The position numbers and the translations under genes are program-made. Below are positions 9,193 to 18,193 of a DNA stretch of 63,616 bases, one piece after another (within the stretch, counting starts at the first letter, position 1; every line of letters starts with the position of its first letter). Source of the DNA: an uncultured Mucilaginibacter sp. (GTDB lineage Bacteria > Bacteroidota > Bacteroidia > Sphingobacteriales > Sphingobacteriaceae); the NCBI GenBank assembly GCA_903887275.1, contig CAISPD010000151.1, positions 1 through 63,616 of the forward strand. The letters run 5' to 3'. The notes under the pieces are model-generated. The model ran no database searches and was not told the origin of the DNA. It saw nothing but the letters and a program-made list of their open reading frames with translations.

Positions 9193-9459
9193 ATGTCAGA
9201 TAACTCAAAAGTTATAGTTGCACTGCTGGCTGGATTAGCGGCTGGGGCAGCATTAGGAATATTATTCGCACCAGACAAGGGCACAGAAACACGCGATAAG
9301 CTTACCGACTCGCTTAAGAAATTGGGCGATTCAATCAAAGAGACCGCCGCCAATGAAATTGATAGTCTTGTTGGTTTAAAGGATAAAGTGGTTGATAATA
9401 TCAAAAGCAAAATAAAAACTGCTGATGAAGAATACCAGGACGACCTGGAACACGCATAA
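9193..9459 (+). CDS. YtxH domain-containing protein
   Basis: An 88-residue membrane-anchored protein. The hydrophobic glycine/alanine-rich segment (about 8-26, with [14 protein letters not shown]) is the YtxH signature, followed by a long amphipathic Lys/Asp-rich helix with coiled-coil character. YtxH proteins are associated with general stress responses in Firmicutes and Bacteroidota; the biochemical function is unknown. It is first of a compact trio with a holin-like membrane protein and a small unknown protein. Confidence 0.85.
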   Translation: MSDNSKVIVALLAGLAAGAALGILFAPDKGTETRDKLTDSLKKLGDSIKETAANEIDSLVGLKDKVVDNIKSKIKTADEEYQDDLEHA

Positions 9460-9467
9460 AACCTCAT

Positions 9468-9493
9468 CGATCCCGGTTAATGATCCGGGATCG
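9468..9493. other. 9-bp perfect hairpin between ytxH-type and holin-like genes
   Basis: CGATCCCGG (9468-9476) and CCGGGATCG (9485-9493) are perfect inverted arms around an 8-nt loop. No T-run follows, so it is more likely an mRNA processing or stability element, or an attenuator inside the operon, than a strong terminator. Confidence 0.5.
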
Positions 9494-9506
9494 TAGTATA
9501 CTTCTT

Positions 9507-9845
9507 ATGGAAGAAAAGAAAGAAACGCCGCCACCAATTATAGACCAGGTTAAAGCGTATGTTGAAACACAGCTGGAACTAACCAAACTGGAGGCCGTTG
9601 AAAAGGGCTCGAAATTTTTGGCGGGCTTTGTTGTCGACCTCATTATCGGGGTATGTTTTGTTTTGGGTTTTTTATTTATAAGCCTGGCACTTGCTTTATT
9701 AATATCACGTCTGTTAGGCTCGTATTGGGCCGGATTTGGTTGCATGGCCGCACTTTACCTGATCATAGCGTTTATTGTTATTAAACGTAAGGATAAGCTG
9801 CGCCCTACATTGACTAACCTTTTTATCCGTAATTTTTTCAAATAG
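9507..9845 (+). CDS. holin-like small membrane protein (phage holin superfamily III-like)
   Basis: About 112 residues from the ATG at 9507. I prefer this start to one at 9480 because the earlier codon lies inside the hairpin at 9468-9493. An N-terminal amphipathic helix (QVKAYVETQLELTKLEAVEK) precedes two membrane helices (about 42-70 and 75-92) and a basic C-terminal tail. The layout matches chromosomal Phage_holin_3_6-type proteins found next to YtxH proteins in Bacteroidota, which are not evidence of a prophage. The stop codon is 1 bp from the next gene start. Confidence 0.75.
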   Translation: MEEKKETPPPIIDQVKAYVETQLELTKLEAVEKGSKFLAGFVVDLIIGVCFVLGFLFISLALALLISRLLGSYWAGFGCMAALYLIIAFIVIKRKDKLRPTLTNLFIRNFFK

Positions 9846-9846
9846 T

Positions 9847-10269
9847 ATGGACGAGCTGAATATTGATAACATCAACGACTTAAGGGCGGAAATAGTTCGT
9901 TTGCGCGCCGTTCGCGATGAGCAGGGCAAAGCACTCGCAAAGCGTTTCAATACGCCTATGACGGCACTCTCTACTTTGTATACGGTTTTTCCGAATGAGG
10001 CTGAAGAAGGAGCAAAGAATGATATTTTTCACCAGGACCTGGTTGGTGTTGCTTCCAGGATTTTTTTGCCGATGTTGCTTAATTCAACACTTTTCCGCAA
10101 TTCAAATATTTTGATAAAAGGGCTGGTGGGCTTATTCTCACAAAAAGCCTCCGATTATATCAATGAAGATACAGTACTTGGGATTTGGGATAAAGTAAAG
10201 ACCCTGTTTGAAAAAAAGAAAAAGCCTGCTCCCGACTATGGTATCCCGCCCGAAAGTGAGGCTTCCTGA
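9847..10269 (+). CDS. unknown protein, third gene of the ytxH/holin-like trio
   Basis: A 140-residue protein not assigned to a named family. The N-terminal about 35 residues are helical and charged, the middle (about 55-100) is moderately hydrophobic and could be a membrane-associated helix pair, and the C-terminus is Lys-rich then Pro/Glu-rich. It begins 1 bp after the holin-like stop, so it is co-translated, and it likely acts with the two upstream envelope proteins in stress-related membrane function (inference). Confidence 0.7.
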   Translation: MDELNIDNINDLRAEIVRLRAVRDEQGKALAKRFNTPMTALSTLYTVFPNEAEEGAKNDIFHQDLVGVASRIFLPMLLNSTLFRNSNILIKGLVGLFSQKASDYINEDTVLGIWDKVKTLFEKKKKPAPDYGIPPESEAS

Positions 10270-10307
10270 ATTCTTCAAAACGGTATCCCGCAACCAAACT
10301 AAAAAGC

Positions 10308-10880
10308 TTAAGGTTTAATTGTCCTGAAGGTTAAATTGATCCGTGGATTTTTGATTTTGGCCGATTTAGCTATCTGGTGTTGCCAGTGATGCTGCAGGTC
10401 GCCTTTCATCACCAGAACTGAGCCACCTTCCAGCAGTATTTGCTGTTTTACATGGTGATCTTTTTTCAATCTCAGATCGAAACGTCTGGCCTCTCCTAAA
10501 TTTACCGAGGCGATTATTGGGTTGCGGCCAAGCTCGGGCTCGTCGTCGCTATGCCAGCCCATCGAGTCGCTGCCATCGCGGTAAAGGTTAATTAATACGC
10601 TATTGAAAGTTGTACCAGCCAGCTCTTCAGTTTTTGCCCTGATATAAAGTAATTCATCCGTCCAGGGTAAAGGATCAAATGATACTCCCGAATATTTGTA
10701 AACTGCGCCAGCATCCCCATACCATGCAGTCAGGCGCGGCGTCAAAACGCTGCGGCCAAATATGATAATGGATTCCTGTCTCCAGGCGATGTTTCCTGTC
10801 AATTTTGCAAAAAGCACTTCGCCGTCATCAACAGAAAATACTCCGGGAAAATATCCAAGCAACTCAGGTGTAATTATCAT
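10308..10880 (-). CDS. AlkB-like 2-oxoglutarate/Fe(II) dioxygenase
   Basis: A 190-residue dioxygenase of the AlkB family, closest in layout to the ABH2/ABH3 type, expected to demethylate 1-methyladenine or 3-methylcytosine in DNA or RNA. Iron ligands are His110 and Asp112 (MGWHSDD) and His168 (WQHQI). The 2-oxoglutarate-binding arginines fall in the family motif RINLTFR at 180-186. An aromatic substrate-flipping region precedes (RLTAWYGD about 49-56). It is 40 bp downstream of the YceH-like gene on the same strand. Confidence 0.93.
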   Translation of the reverse strand: MIITPELLGYFPGVFSVDDGEVLFAKLTGNIAWRQESIIIFGRSVLTPRLTAWYGDAGAVYKYSGVSFDPLPWTDELLYIRAKTEELAGTTFNSVLINLYRDGSDSMGWHSDDEPELGRNPIIASVNLGEARRFDLRLKKDHHVKQQILLEGGSVLVMKGDLQHHWQHQIAKSAKIKNPRINLTFRTIKP

Positions 10881-10920
10881 GCTGGCACCTTTTAATAAAC
10901 TAAAAACTTGGGACTTATAC

Positions 10921-11571
10921 TCAACTTAACTCTTTCATCAATTTATCAAAAGCTTCTTTTAGTTCAGCCAGTTCGGTTTCTACTTTTGCAAGGCGTACTT
11001 CAAGGTTACCTGAGGTGTTTGATGGAGATTCAGATGCGAAACTTTCCTCGTTCCAGTCTGTACTGCCACCCAGTAAATGAACGTAGCGAACTTCTTTTTG
11101 GCCCGGCCGGCGTGCAAGTTGTTTTACGAAGGGATTTTCGCCGGAAGACAATTTATCCAGTATTTCCTGCACCTCTTCTATCGATTCAAATTCGTATAGG
11201 CGTCCCGAATTGGTATTCAATTCGCCAGGTGTTTGAGGACCACGGAGAATTAGCAGGCAGATGATGGCAATCTCAGAAGGGATAACCGGGTATACAATAG
11301 CAAAGTTATGTTTGTATTTGACCACACGGTCTGTACCGCCTGTAGCTGTAGATATCAGCCCGCGGCGTTTCAGGGTGTTCAGCGTTTCGATGATTGTGGC
11401 CTCATCGTAATTTACAACCGGTTTGCGCGAAGTTTTCTGATTACATGCAGCTACCAGGCTGTTAACTGTCATTGGATAATAGTCGGGCGTGGTACGGCTT
11501 TTTTCCATCATAGCACCTAAAACGCGCAGTTCGGTGTCCTCAAGTTGGGGCAATACAGGTGTTGAATCCAT
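10921..11571 (-). CDS. YceH/DUF480 family protein
   Basis: Cytoplasmic protein of 216 residues, the usual length of the UPF0502/YceH family. The characteristic start LEDTELRVLGAMMEKSRTTP, conserved YYPMTVNSLVAACNQK and RGPQTPGEL are present. Structures of the family show tandem winged-helix domains, suggesting nucleic-acid binding, but no defined function is established. The C-terminus (about 185-216) is predicted coiled coil. Likely transcribed with the AlkB-like gene. Confidence 0.92.
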   Translation of the reverse strand: MDSTPVLPQLEDTELRVLGAMMEKSRTTPDYYPMTVNSLVAACNQKTSRKPVVNYDEATIIETLNTLKRRGLISTATGGTDRVVKYKHNFAIVYPVIPSEIAIICLLILRGPQTPGELNTNSGRLYEFESIEEVQEILDKLSSGENPFVKQLARRPGQKEVRYVHLLGGSTDWNEESFASESPSNTSGNLEVRLAKVETELAELKEAFDKLMKELS

Positions 11572-11604
11572 GTGCTAAAGATAGAAAGCAGGCTCGGTTT
11601 TTTA

Positions 11605-11641
11605 CAAAATAAAAAAGCACCGCCCCAACCAGGCGATGCTT
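11605..11641 (-). terminator. rho-independent terminator of the secreted-protein gene
   Basis: On the minus strand a stem AAGCATCGCC / GGCGGTGCTT (plus coordinates 11615-11641) with a 7-nt loop is followed by a run of six T. It lies just downstream of the gene ending at 11679. Confidence 0.8.
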
Positions 11642-11678
11642 CATCAACTAAACCCATATCTCTCAATTATGGGGTAAC

Positions 11679-12041
11679 TTATTGCATAAAGAAATAATCT
11701 TTATGGTCGCCGTCGTCATAAACGTGCATTTGTTTAACTACGTCGGCAGTTTCTGTTTTTACTTCTACAGTGTAATCACCATAGTCAAGGCGACTGATCA
11801 CATAGCCTTTTTCGGTAGGCAAACCTTTGGAAATTTTATCTTTAAAAATTACGTTATGGTCCTTATCGTAAATAATAACCACTGATTTTTCGGCATCAAC
11901 TTTTACGGCGAAGCCCGGGCGGTCTGACAAATTACCAAAGCTTACTGCCTTGTCGTCTGAACTTGATTTTGCTGGAGTTGCAGCAAATACACTGGAACCT
12001 AACCCTAATACCAGTGTTGCGATGATGATGATCTTTTTCAT
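11679..12041 (-). CDS. small secreted protein, unknown
   Basis: A 120-residue protein with a clear Sec signal peptide (about 1-21, ending SSVFA-A). The mature part is beta-rich (AVKVDAEKSVVIIYD, YGDYTVEVKTE) and resembles short Bacteroidota periplasmic beta-sandwich proteins, but I cannot name the family. It is a single gene with its own terminator and a roughly 270-bp upstream region shared with the divergent MBL-hydrolase gene. Confidence 0.75.
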   Translation of the reverse strand: MKKIIIIATLVLGLGSSVFAATPAKSSSDDKAVSFGNLSDRPGFAVKVDAEKSVVIIYDKDHNVIFKDKISKGLPTEKGYVISRLDYGDYTVEVKTETADVVKQMHVYDDGDHKDYFFMQ

Positions 12042-12311
12042 TTTCTTTTAATTTTTTATTGTAAACCTGATTTATTCTGTTAATTGAATAACCAAAACAA
12101 CAACAAGTTTTCCGACCATTAAAATGAATTAGACCGGGAGCTGTCGCTTATAGACGAATAGCCTTTTTGTTCGGATAAAGCCTGGTAAATGCTTTTTAAT
12201 CAGCAAAAAGCAGTGTTTGTAGCTAAATAAACAGCGTTGATGGATAGGTTAAAGCAGTTCGTCGGATATTTTTAGGATAAAGTGCTTAAAAGCGGTTAAT
12301 TTGCAGCTATC

Positions 12312-13148
12312 ATGTCACTTTTTATCGCATCAATAAATTCGGGCAGTAATGGCAACTGTTATTACGTGGGTAATAGCAATGAAGCAATACTTGTAGATGC
12401 CGGCATCTCTTGTCGCGAGACCGAAAAGCGTATGAAAAGGCTCGGCCTCGCAATGAAAAAAGTTAAGGCGATATTTATTTCCCACGAACATTCTGACCAT
12501 ATCAACGGTGTGTCCGTTCTCTCGCGGAAATATCAATTGCCGATATATATTACGCCGGCAACACTGGCAGGTAGCCGGATGGAGCTTGAGCCCGATCTGA
12601 TAAAAGCTTTCAAAGCTTACGAACCTATTGTGGTTGGCAAACTAACTATCACTGCTTTTCCAAAATTCCATGATGCCGCACATGCTCATAGTTTTACGGT
12701 TAGTAACGAGGGTATCAGGGTAGGTGTTTTTACCGATATCGGCGTTGTATGCGATCACCTGCAAACCCATTTTTCGGAATGCCATGCTGCCTTTCTGGAA
12801 GCTAACTATGATGAAGATATGCTGGAAAACGGACGGTATCCTTACCATTTAAAAAGACGGATCAGTGGCGGTCTCGGGCACTTATCTAACAAACAGGCAC
12901 TGGCGCTTTTCTTAAGCCACCGGCCACCTTATATGAGTCATTTATTGCTATCGCATTTGTCGCGTGATAATAATGATCCGCAAATGGTTCATGAACTATT
13001 TAGCAAACACGCTGATGGAACTGAAATAGTAGTAGCATCACGTTACCAGGAAAGTGCCATTTATTTTGTAGATGGTTCTATGCCTGCAGGAAGAAAACCT
13101 ATGAATAAAATTCCCGAAAGCATTCCGGTTCAATACAGCTTATTTTAG
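12312..13148 (+). CDS. MBL-fold metallohydrolase (WalJ/YycJ-like)
   Basis: Metallo-beta-lactamase-fold hydrolase of 278 residues. The metal motif SHEHSDH lies at about 57-63; further metal-binding candidates are HDAAHAH around 118-124 and the Asp of FTDIG about 140. The family includes YycJ/WalJ, a 5'-3' exonuclease-like protein linked to cell-wall regulation and mismatch repair in Firmicutes. No WalRK genes are nearby, so only the fold and general hydrolase function are supported. Confidence 0.88.
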   Translation: MSLFIASINSGSNGNCYYVGNSNEAILVDAGISCRETEKRMKRLGLAMKKVKAIFISHEHSDHINGVSVLSRKYQLPIYITPATLAGSRMELEPDLIKAFKAYEPIVVGKLTITAFPKFHDAAHAHSFTVSNEGIRVGVFTDIGVVCDHLQTHFSECHAAFLEANYDEDMLENGRYPYHLKRRISGGLGHLSNKQALALFLSHRPPYMSHLLLSHLSRDNNDPQMVHELFSKHADGTEIVVASRYQESAIYFVDGSMPAGRKPMNKIPESIPVQYSLF

Positions 13149-13333
13149 CACAGTTTCGGATGATGCAATAGCTTTTGCTTTCCAGTAATATAATGTATTT
13201 GCTTTGGACGTTTTTACCAGTAAAATGACCAGTTTATTCCGATAGGTTTTGCCGATAAAAACAAGATCAAAAAATCTGGTTTATACCTCCTCAATTATTT
13301 TTATCTTCAAAGGGCCAAACCGGCAAATATTTT

Positions 13334-16300
13334 ATGAAGATCCACATTAAAAAAATATTGTTTAAAACGCTGAAAATTACCGGGATAACACTCGGCTCTT
13401 TGCTGCTGATCATGTTTTTACTTCCGGTATTGTTCCCCAAAACGATCACCCAAAAGATCAAACAGCTGATGAATCAAAGCATCAATGGTCAGGTTAATTT
13501 TTCGGGTACAAGTCTGTCATTCTTTAAACGTTTTCCTGAACTTACACTTACACTCGAAGATTTTTCACTTAAGGGTACCGCTCCCTTTGCGCAGGATACC
13601 TTAGTGGCTGCCAAAGATATTTCGTTTGCAGTTGATCTTACATCCTTACTTCGTTCAAAGATCAATATCAGTAAAGTATACCTGAACAATGCTTTTGTGA
13701 ATATTGAAGTAGATAGTACGGGGCATGCCAATTATAACGTCTATAAATCTCAGCCTGTAAACCCTCAGGCAAAGACAGATACTTCAACAGCCTCATTGGG
13801 CATTGAAGAGATCATTATCGAAAAAAGTCATCTGGTATATGATGATGCTTCCATACCGATGCAAATTGAGGCTAACGATTTTGATTATAAAGGCAGGGGC
13901 GATTTTACCAAAAATGTGTTCGACCTGCAATCGCACACCGAAATAGGGTCGGTCGATTTCACCTATAATAAACAGAATTATGTAGTTAAAAAGCACGTTA
14001 GTGCCGATTTGGTTACAAGCATCAATACTAAGTCGCTGGCTTTTGAGTTTCGGAAAAATAACCTGCTCATCAACCAGCTACCGGTGCAGTTTACCGGCCG
14101 CTTTGGATTTTTGAAAGATGGCTATGATATGGACTTCCAGTTCACCTCTCACCAAAGCGATTTAAGCGACATCTTTACAGCTCTACCACCGGCTTATACC
14201 AAATGGGTAAAAAATACTGAGGTGAATGGTACCGGTGTGATACAGGTAGGTTTGACCGGGCAATACATAGCCTCAAAAAACAAAATGCCCGATTTTACTT
14301 TAAGTATGCAGGCGCGTAATGGCTATATCTCTAATAACAAAACGCCGTCACCTGTCCGCGATCTGTATCTGGATATGCATTTACGGGTACCAAATTTTAA
14401 CCCCGATAGTCTGTCCCTGCATATTGATTCACTTCATTTCAGGATTGATAAAGATTATTTCAATTCCAAATTTTCGGTTGACGGGATCAAGTCCCCTAAA
14501 ATATTTGCCCGGGTAAATACAGAGGTCGACCTGGAAAAATGGAACCGCGCCTTCGGTATCAAATCAGTTGATCTGAAGGGTAGGTATAGTTTACACCTGC
14601 TGGCGCAGGGACAGTATGCAACTGCTATCCAAAAACGAGGTTTAAGGAATTTAGATACTGTCATTACAAGTATACCTAAGTTTACCCTCAAGTCTTCTTT
14701 CCGCGATGGTTATATTAAATATAGTAATGTGCCTGAGGCCATAAAAGACATCCATTTTGATCTGGATGCTTCTTCGCCCGATAATAATGTCAAAAACTTT
14801 ACGCTGTCGCTGGTAAACCTGAACGTTATTGCGCTTGATAATTACCTTAAAGGGTATTTTAAAATGAGCAATACCTCAGGGCTAAATATGGACGGTGCCC
14901 TGCAGGCCCGTTTTAATCTGGCCGACCTGAAGAAAATTTATCCTGTTCAGGGTACTGAATTGAAGGGAAAATTAAGCTTCGATCTGCAAACCAAAGGAAA
15001 ATATGTTCCGAAGAGCAAACTTTACCCGGTTGTTAAAGCCGAAATAAACCTGCAAAATGGTTATGTAAAAACCAAATATTACCCTGATCCTATTCAAAAT
15101 CTGCAGGTGAGCGCAAATATTACTGACAATAGCGGCTCGTTGAAAGGCCTGCATGTGAATATCAAACCAGTATCGCTCACTTTTGAAGGACAACCATTTT
15201 TGTTGAAAGCCGACTTGAAAAACTTTAGCGATCTGCAATACAATATCAAATCACAGGGAACGCTTGATATTGGTAAAATATACAAGGTATTTGCGATCAA
15301 AGGCTATGGCGTAACGGGTTTGGTTACCACCAATTTTACGCTGAAGGGTAAACAGAGTGATGCAACAGCGGGCAGATACGATCAGCTCTTCAATACCGGT
15401 TCAATGAAGGTTAAGGATATGTCGGTAACTTCCGACTTGTTTCCAAAGCCATTTTTAATTAAAACCGGGGAGTTTAGCTTTAATCAGGATAAAATGAAGT
15501 TTGATGCATTTACAGCCAATTACGGCAATTCCGTGATCGTGCTGGATGGTGCTTTGTCTAACGTGATAGATTATGCCATGAAACCAAATGCTTTGCTTAC
15601 CGGGACATTTAACCTTAAAAGCAACTCGATTATAGCAGACGATTTTATGGCCTTTGCTGATGGCCCCGCACCATCAGCCGCTCCGGCTGCTGCTCAACCA
15701 GCAAAAGCAGCTGCTGCGCCATCGGGCGTGGTGATCATACCCAATAATCTTAACCTGACATTTACCGCCGATGTGAAGCAGGTAAAATATCAGGGGTTAA
15801 ATATCAACGATATAAAAGGGCAAATGACCATCAACAATGGACAGATCACATTGAAGCAAGCTGGTTTTACCCTGGTGGATGCGCCGGTTGTGATGGATGC
15901 TACTTATGGCAGTTTGAATCCGCAGCGCGCTTATTTCGACTATCACTTAAGTGCCAGGGAGTTTGATATCCAAAAGGCATATAATCAAATCAAGCTATTC
16001 CGCGACATGGCCACTTCAGCTAAAAGTGCTCAGGGCATTGTTTCGCTCGATTACCAGTTAAGTGGCAAACTGGATAAAAATATGCACCCGGTTTATCCTT
16101 CGTTAAAAGGCGGCGGAACTTTATCCATCAAAAAAGTGAAGATCAAAGGGTTTAAACTCTTTGGTTCGGTAGCTAAAGAAACGGGTAAGGATAGTCTGGG
16201 CAAGGCCAATGATGTTTCGAAAGTGGATATCAAAACCACGATAGCAAATAATATCATCACCATAGCGCGTACCAAAATGCGGATAGCGGGTTTCAGGCCA

Positions 16301-16486
16301 AAATTTGAAGGACAGGTAAGCTTTAATGGCGACCTGAATCTCAAGTTCAGGCTGGGATTGCCGCCTTTGGGCATTTTCGGTATACCGATGACCATAACAG
16401 GAACACAAACAAATCCAAAGATTCATCTGGGCAGAGGCAAGAAGGAAGACGAGCTGAAAGAAGAAGCAGATACCACGGCCCAATAG
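13334..16486 (+). CDS. AsmA-family envelope protein
   Basis: A 1050-residue protein with one N-terminal membrane helix (about 13-33) followed by a very long repeated beta-rich periplasmic domain. The N-terminal part resembles the AsmA domain and the last about 250 residues the AsmA_2 C-terminal region (KMRIAGFRPKFEGQVSF, LPPLGIFGIPMTITGT). An Ala/Pro-rich linker lies near 775-795. AsmA/TamB-like proteins form a hydrophobic groove that carries phospholipids between inner and outer membranes. The C-terminal tail is acidic. It stands 90 bp upstream of glpD but in a separate functional context. Confidence 0.9.
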   Translation: MKIHIKKILFKTLKITGITLGSLLLIMFLLPVLFPKTITQKIKQLMNQSINGQVNFSGTSLSFFKRFPELTLTLEDFSLKGTAPFAQDTLVAAKDISFAVDLTSLLRSKINISKVYLNNAFVNIEVDSTGHANYNVYKSQPVNPQAKTDTSTASLGIEEIIIEKSHLVYDDASIPMQIEANDFDYKGRGDFTKNVFDLQSHTEIGSVDFTYNKQNYVVKKHVSADLVTSINTKSLAFEFRKNNLLINQLPVQFTGRFGFLKDGYDMDFQFTSHQSDLSDIFTALPPAYTKWVKNTEVNGTGVIQVGLTGQYIASKNKMPDFTLSMQARNGYISNNKTPSPVRDLYLDMHLRVPNFNPDSLSLHIDSLHFRIDKDYFNSKFSVDGIKSPKIFARVNTEVDLEKWNRAFGIKSVDLKGRYSLHLLAQGQYATAIQKRGLRNLDTVITSIPKFTLKSSFRDGYIKYSNVPEAIKDIHFDLDASSPDNNVKNFTLSLVNLNVIALDNYLKGYFKMSNTSGLNMDGALQARFNLADLKKIYPVQGTELKGKLSFDLQTKGKYVPKSKLYPVVKAEINLQNGYVKTKYYPDPIQNLQVSANITDNSGSLKGLHVNIKPVSLTFEGQPFLLKADLKNFSDLQYNIKSQGTLDIGKIYKVFAIKGYGVTGLVTTNFTLKGKQSDATAGRYDQLFNTGSMKVKDMSVTSDLFPKPFLIKTGEFSFNQDKMKFDAFTANYGNSVIVLDGALSNVIDYAMKPNALLTGTFNLKSNSIIADDFMAFADGPAPSAAPAAAQPAKAAAAPSGVVIIPNNLNLTFTADVKQVKYQGLNINDIKGQMTINNGQITLKQAGFTLVDAPVVMDATYGSLNPQRAYFDYHLSAREFDIQKAYNQIKLFRDMATSAKSAQGIVSLDYQLSGKLDKNMHPVYPSLKGGGTLSIKKVKIKGFKLFGSVAKETGKDSLGKANDVSKVDIKTTIANNIITIARTKMRIAGFRPKFEGQVSFNGDLNLKFRLGLPPLGIFGIPMTITGTQTNPKIHLGRGKKEDELKEEADTTAQ

Positions 16487-16575
16487 GTTTAGGTAAGAAT
16501 TTGATAATAATATATTATCGAATAGTGAATATTCCATATAAGATGATGGAGTAAATTCGTTGTTCAGGTTTACCT

Positions 16576-18150
16576 ATGAAATATATCGACAGGAATAAAC
16601 TGCTTGAATCTCTTTCCGACTCTGAAAAGACCTGGGATATCATCATTATAGGTGGCGGAGCTACCGGACTTGGTACTGCCCTTGATGCTGCAACCCGAGG
16701 GTACAAAACACTCTTATTGGAGCAGCACGATTTTGCTAAAGGTACTTCAAGCCGGAGCACTAAATTGGTGCACGGGGGCGTACGGTATCTGGCGCAGGGT
16801 AATATCCGCCTGGTTCGGGAAGCCTTGCGTGAACGGGGCTTACTTCTTAAAAATGCGCCTCATCTGGCCAAGAACGTTTCTTTTATCATACCTTGTTACA
16901 GCCGGTTTGAGCTTATCTATTACAGCATCGGCCTGGCTGCGTACGACCTTTTAGCAGGCCGCCTGAGTCTGGGCAAAACCAAACGTATCAACAAAAGCGA
17001 AGTTGTCAAACGTTTGCCGGGCATTAACTCAAAACAATTGCAAGGTGGTATAGTTTATCACGACGGGCAGTTTGATGATGCGCGCCTGGCCGTTAACCTG
17101 GCCCAAACCTGTTTGGAAAATGGCGCAACTGTACTTAATTATACTAAAGTTATCGGACTCCTGAAGTCGGGATCAAGTATTTGCGGGGTATTGGCAAGTG
17201 ATACCGAAACTGGTAAAACCTGGAATTTAAGAGCCAAAGTTGTTATTAATGCTACAGGAGTTTTTGTTGATGAGATATTGCAACTTGACCGGCCGGGAAG
17301 CAAACATCTGATCAAACCCAGCCAGGGAGTACATTTAGTTTTAGAACGGTCATTTATGCCTTCTGTTGACGCACTGATGATTCCCAAAACCGACGACGGC
17401 AGGGTATTGTTTGCAGTGCCATGGCATGATAAACTTGTAATTGGCACTACAGATACGCCCTTAAATGAACACAGTCTTGAGCCTGTGGCTCTTGAATCGG
17501 AGATCGCCTTTATATTAAAAACAGCCTCGGGATATCTTGAACGTACTCCAACCCGGAATGATGTATTAAGCGTATTTGCCGGATTGCGTCCGCTGGCGGC
17601 ACCCGGTGATGATTCATCGCAAACCAAAGAGATATCACGAAGTCATCGGGTTTTGGTCGCTGAGTCAGGTTTAATCAGTGTTATTGGTGGGAAATGGACC
17701 ACCTATAGGCAAATGGCGGAAGATACGATGGAAAAAGCTATAGCTGTTGCTGGTTTGGACCCTGTTCCCTGTAAAACGGCAAATATGCCTGTTCACGGAT
17801 CTGTTAACGATAAGGATTGGAACGATCACCTTTATATTTACGGCAGTGACCGCGAAAAGGTATTGGAATTGATCAATGAGCAGGCAGATTGGGCTAAAAA
17901 GATACACCCAAATTACCCTTATATACGTGCAGAGGTAATTTGGGCAGTACGCTATGAAATGGCGCAAACCGTAGAGGATGTATTGGCCAGGCGGGTTAGG
18001 TTATTGTTTGTAGATGCCCGTGCAGCTATTGCTGCGTCTTCCATCACTGCACAAATGATGGCCAGGGAATTAGGTCGCGATGAAAACTGGCAAAATCAGC
18101 AGGTTGCACGATTTACGGAATTGGCGAATAATTATTTGTTGCAGCCCTGA
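16576..18150 (+). CDS. glpD: glycerol-3-phosphate dehydrogenase (FAD)
   Basis: Membrane-associated flavoenzyme oxidising glycerol-3-phosphate to dihydroxyacetone phosphate and passing electrons to the quinone pool. The 524 residues match GlpD of Gram-positive and Bacteroidota type. The FAD dinucleotide motif IIIIGGGATGLGTALDAATRG is at about 22-42, followed by the GTSSRSTKLVHGG segment diagnostic of GlpD, a catalytic middle domain, and a C-terminal alpha-helical DAO_C cap from about 390. First gene of glpD-glpK-glpF: glpK follows after 43 bp. Confidence 0.97.
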   Translation: MKYIDRNKLLESLSDSEKTWDIIIIGGGATGLGTALDAATRGYKTLLLEQHDFAKGTSSRSTKLVHGGVRYLAQGNIRLVREALRERGLLLKNAPHLAKNVSFIIPCYSRFELIYYSIGLAAYDLLAGRLSLGKTKRINKSEVVKRLPGINSKQLQGGIVYHDGQFDDARLAVNLAQTCLENGATVLNYTKVIGLLKSGSSICGVLASDTETGKTWNLRAKVVINATGVFVDEILQLDRPGSKHLIKPSQGVHLVLERSFMPSVDALMIPKTDDGRVLFAVPWHDKLVIGTTDTPLNEHSLEPVALESEIAFILKTASGYLERTPTRNDVLSVFAGLRPLAAPGDDSSQTKEISRSHRVLVAESGLISVIGGKWTTYRQMAEDTMEKAIAVAGLDPVPCKTANMPVHGSVNDKDWNDHLYIYGSDREKVLELINEQADWAKKIHPNYPYIRAEVIWAVRYEMAQTVEDVLARRVRLLFVDARAAIAASSITAQMMARELGRDENWQNQQVARFTELANNYLLQP

Positions 18151-18193
18151 TTTTTATCATTAGCTTTATATACCAATTATACTTAAGCCATTA

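Noticed and set aside
9507-9845. Holin-like gene as a sign of a prophage
   Set aside because: No lysozyme, structural, integrase or terminase genes nearby; this holin-like family is commonly chromosomal beside YtxH genes.
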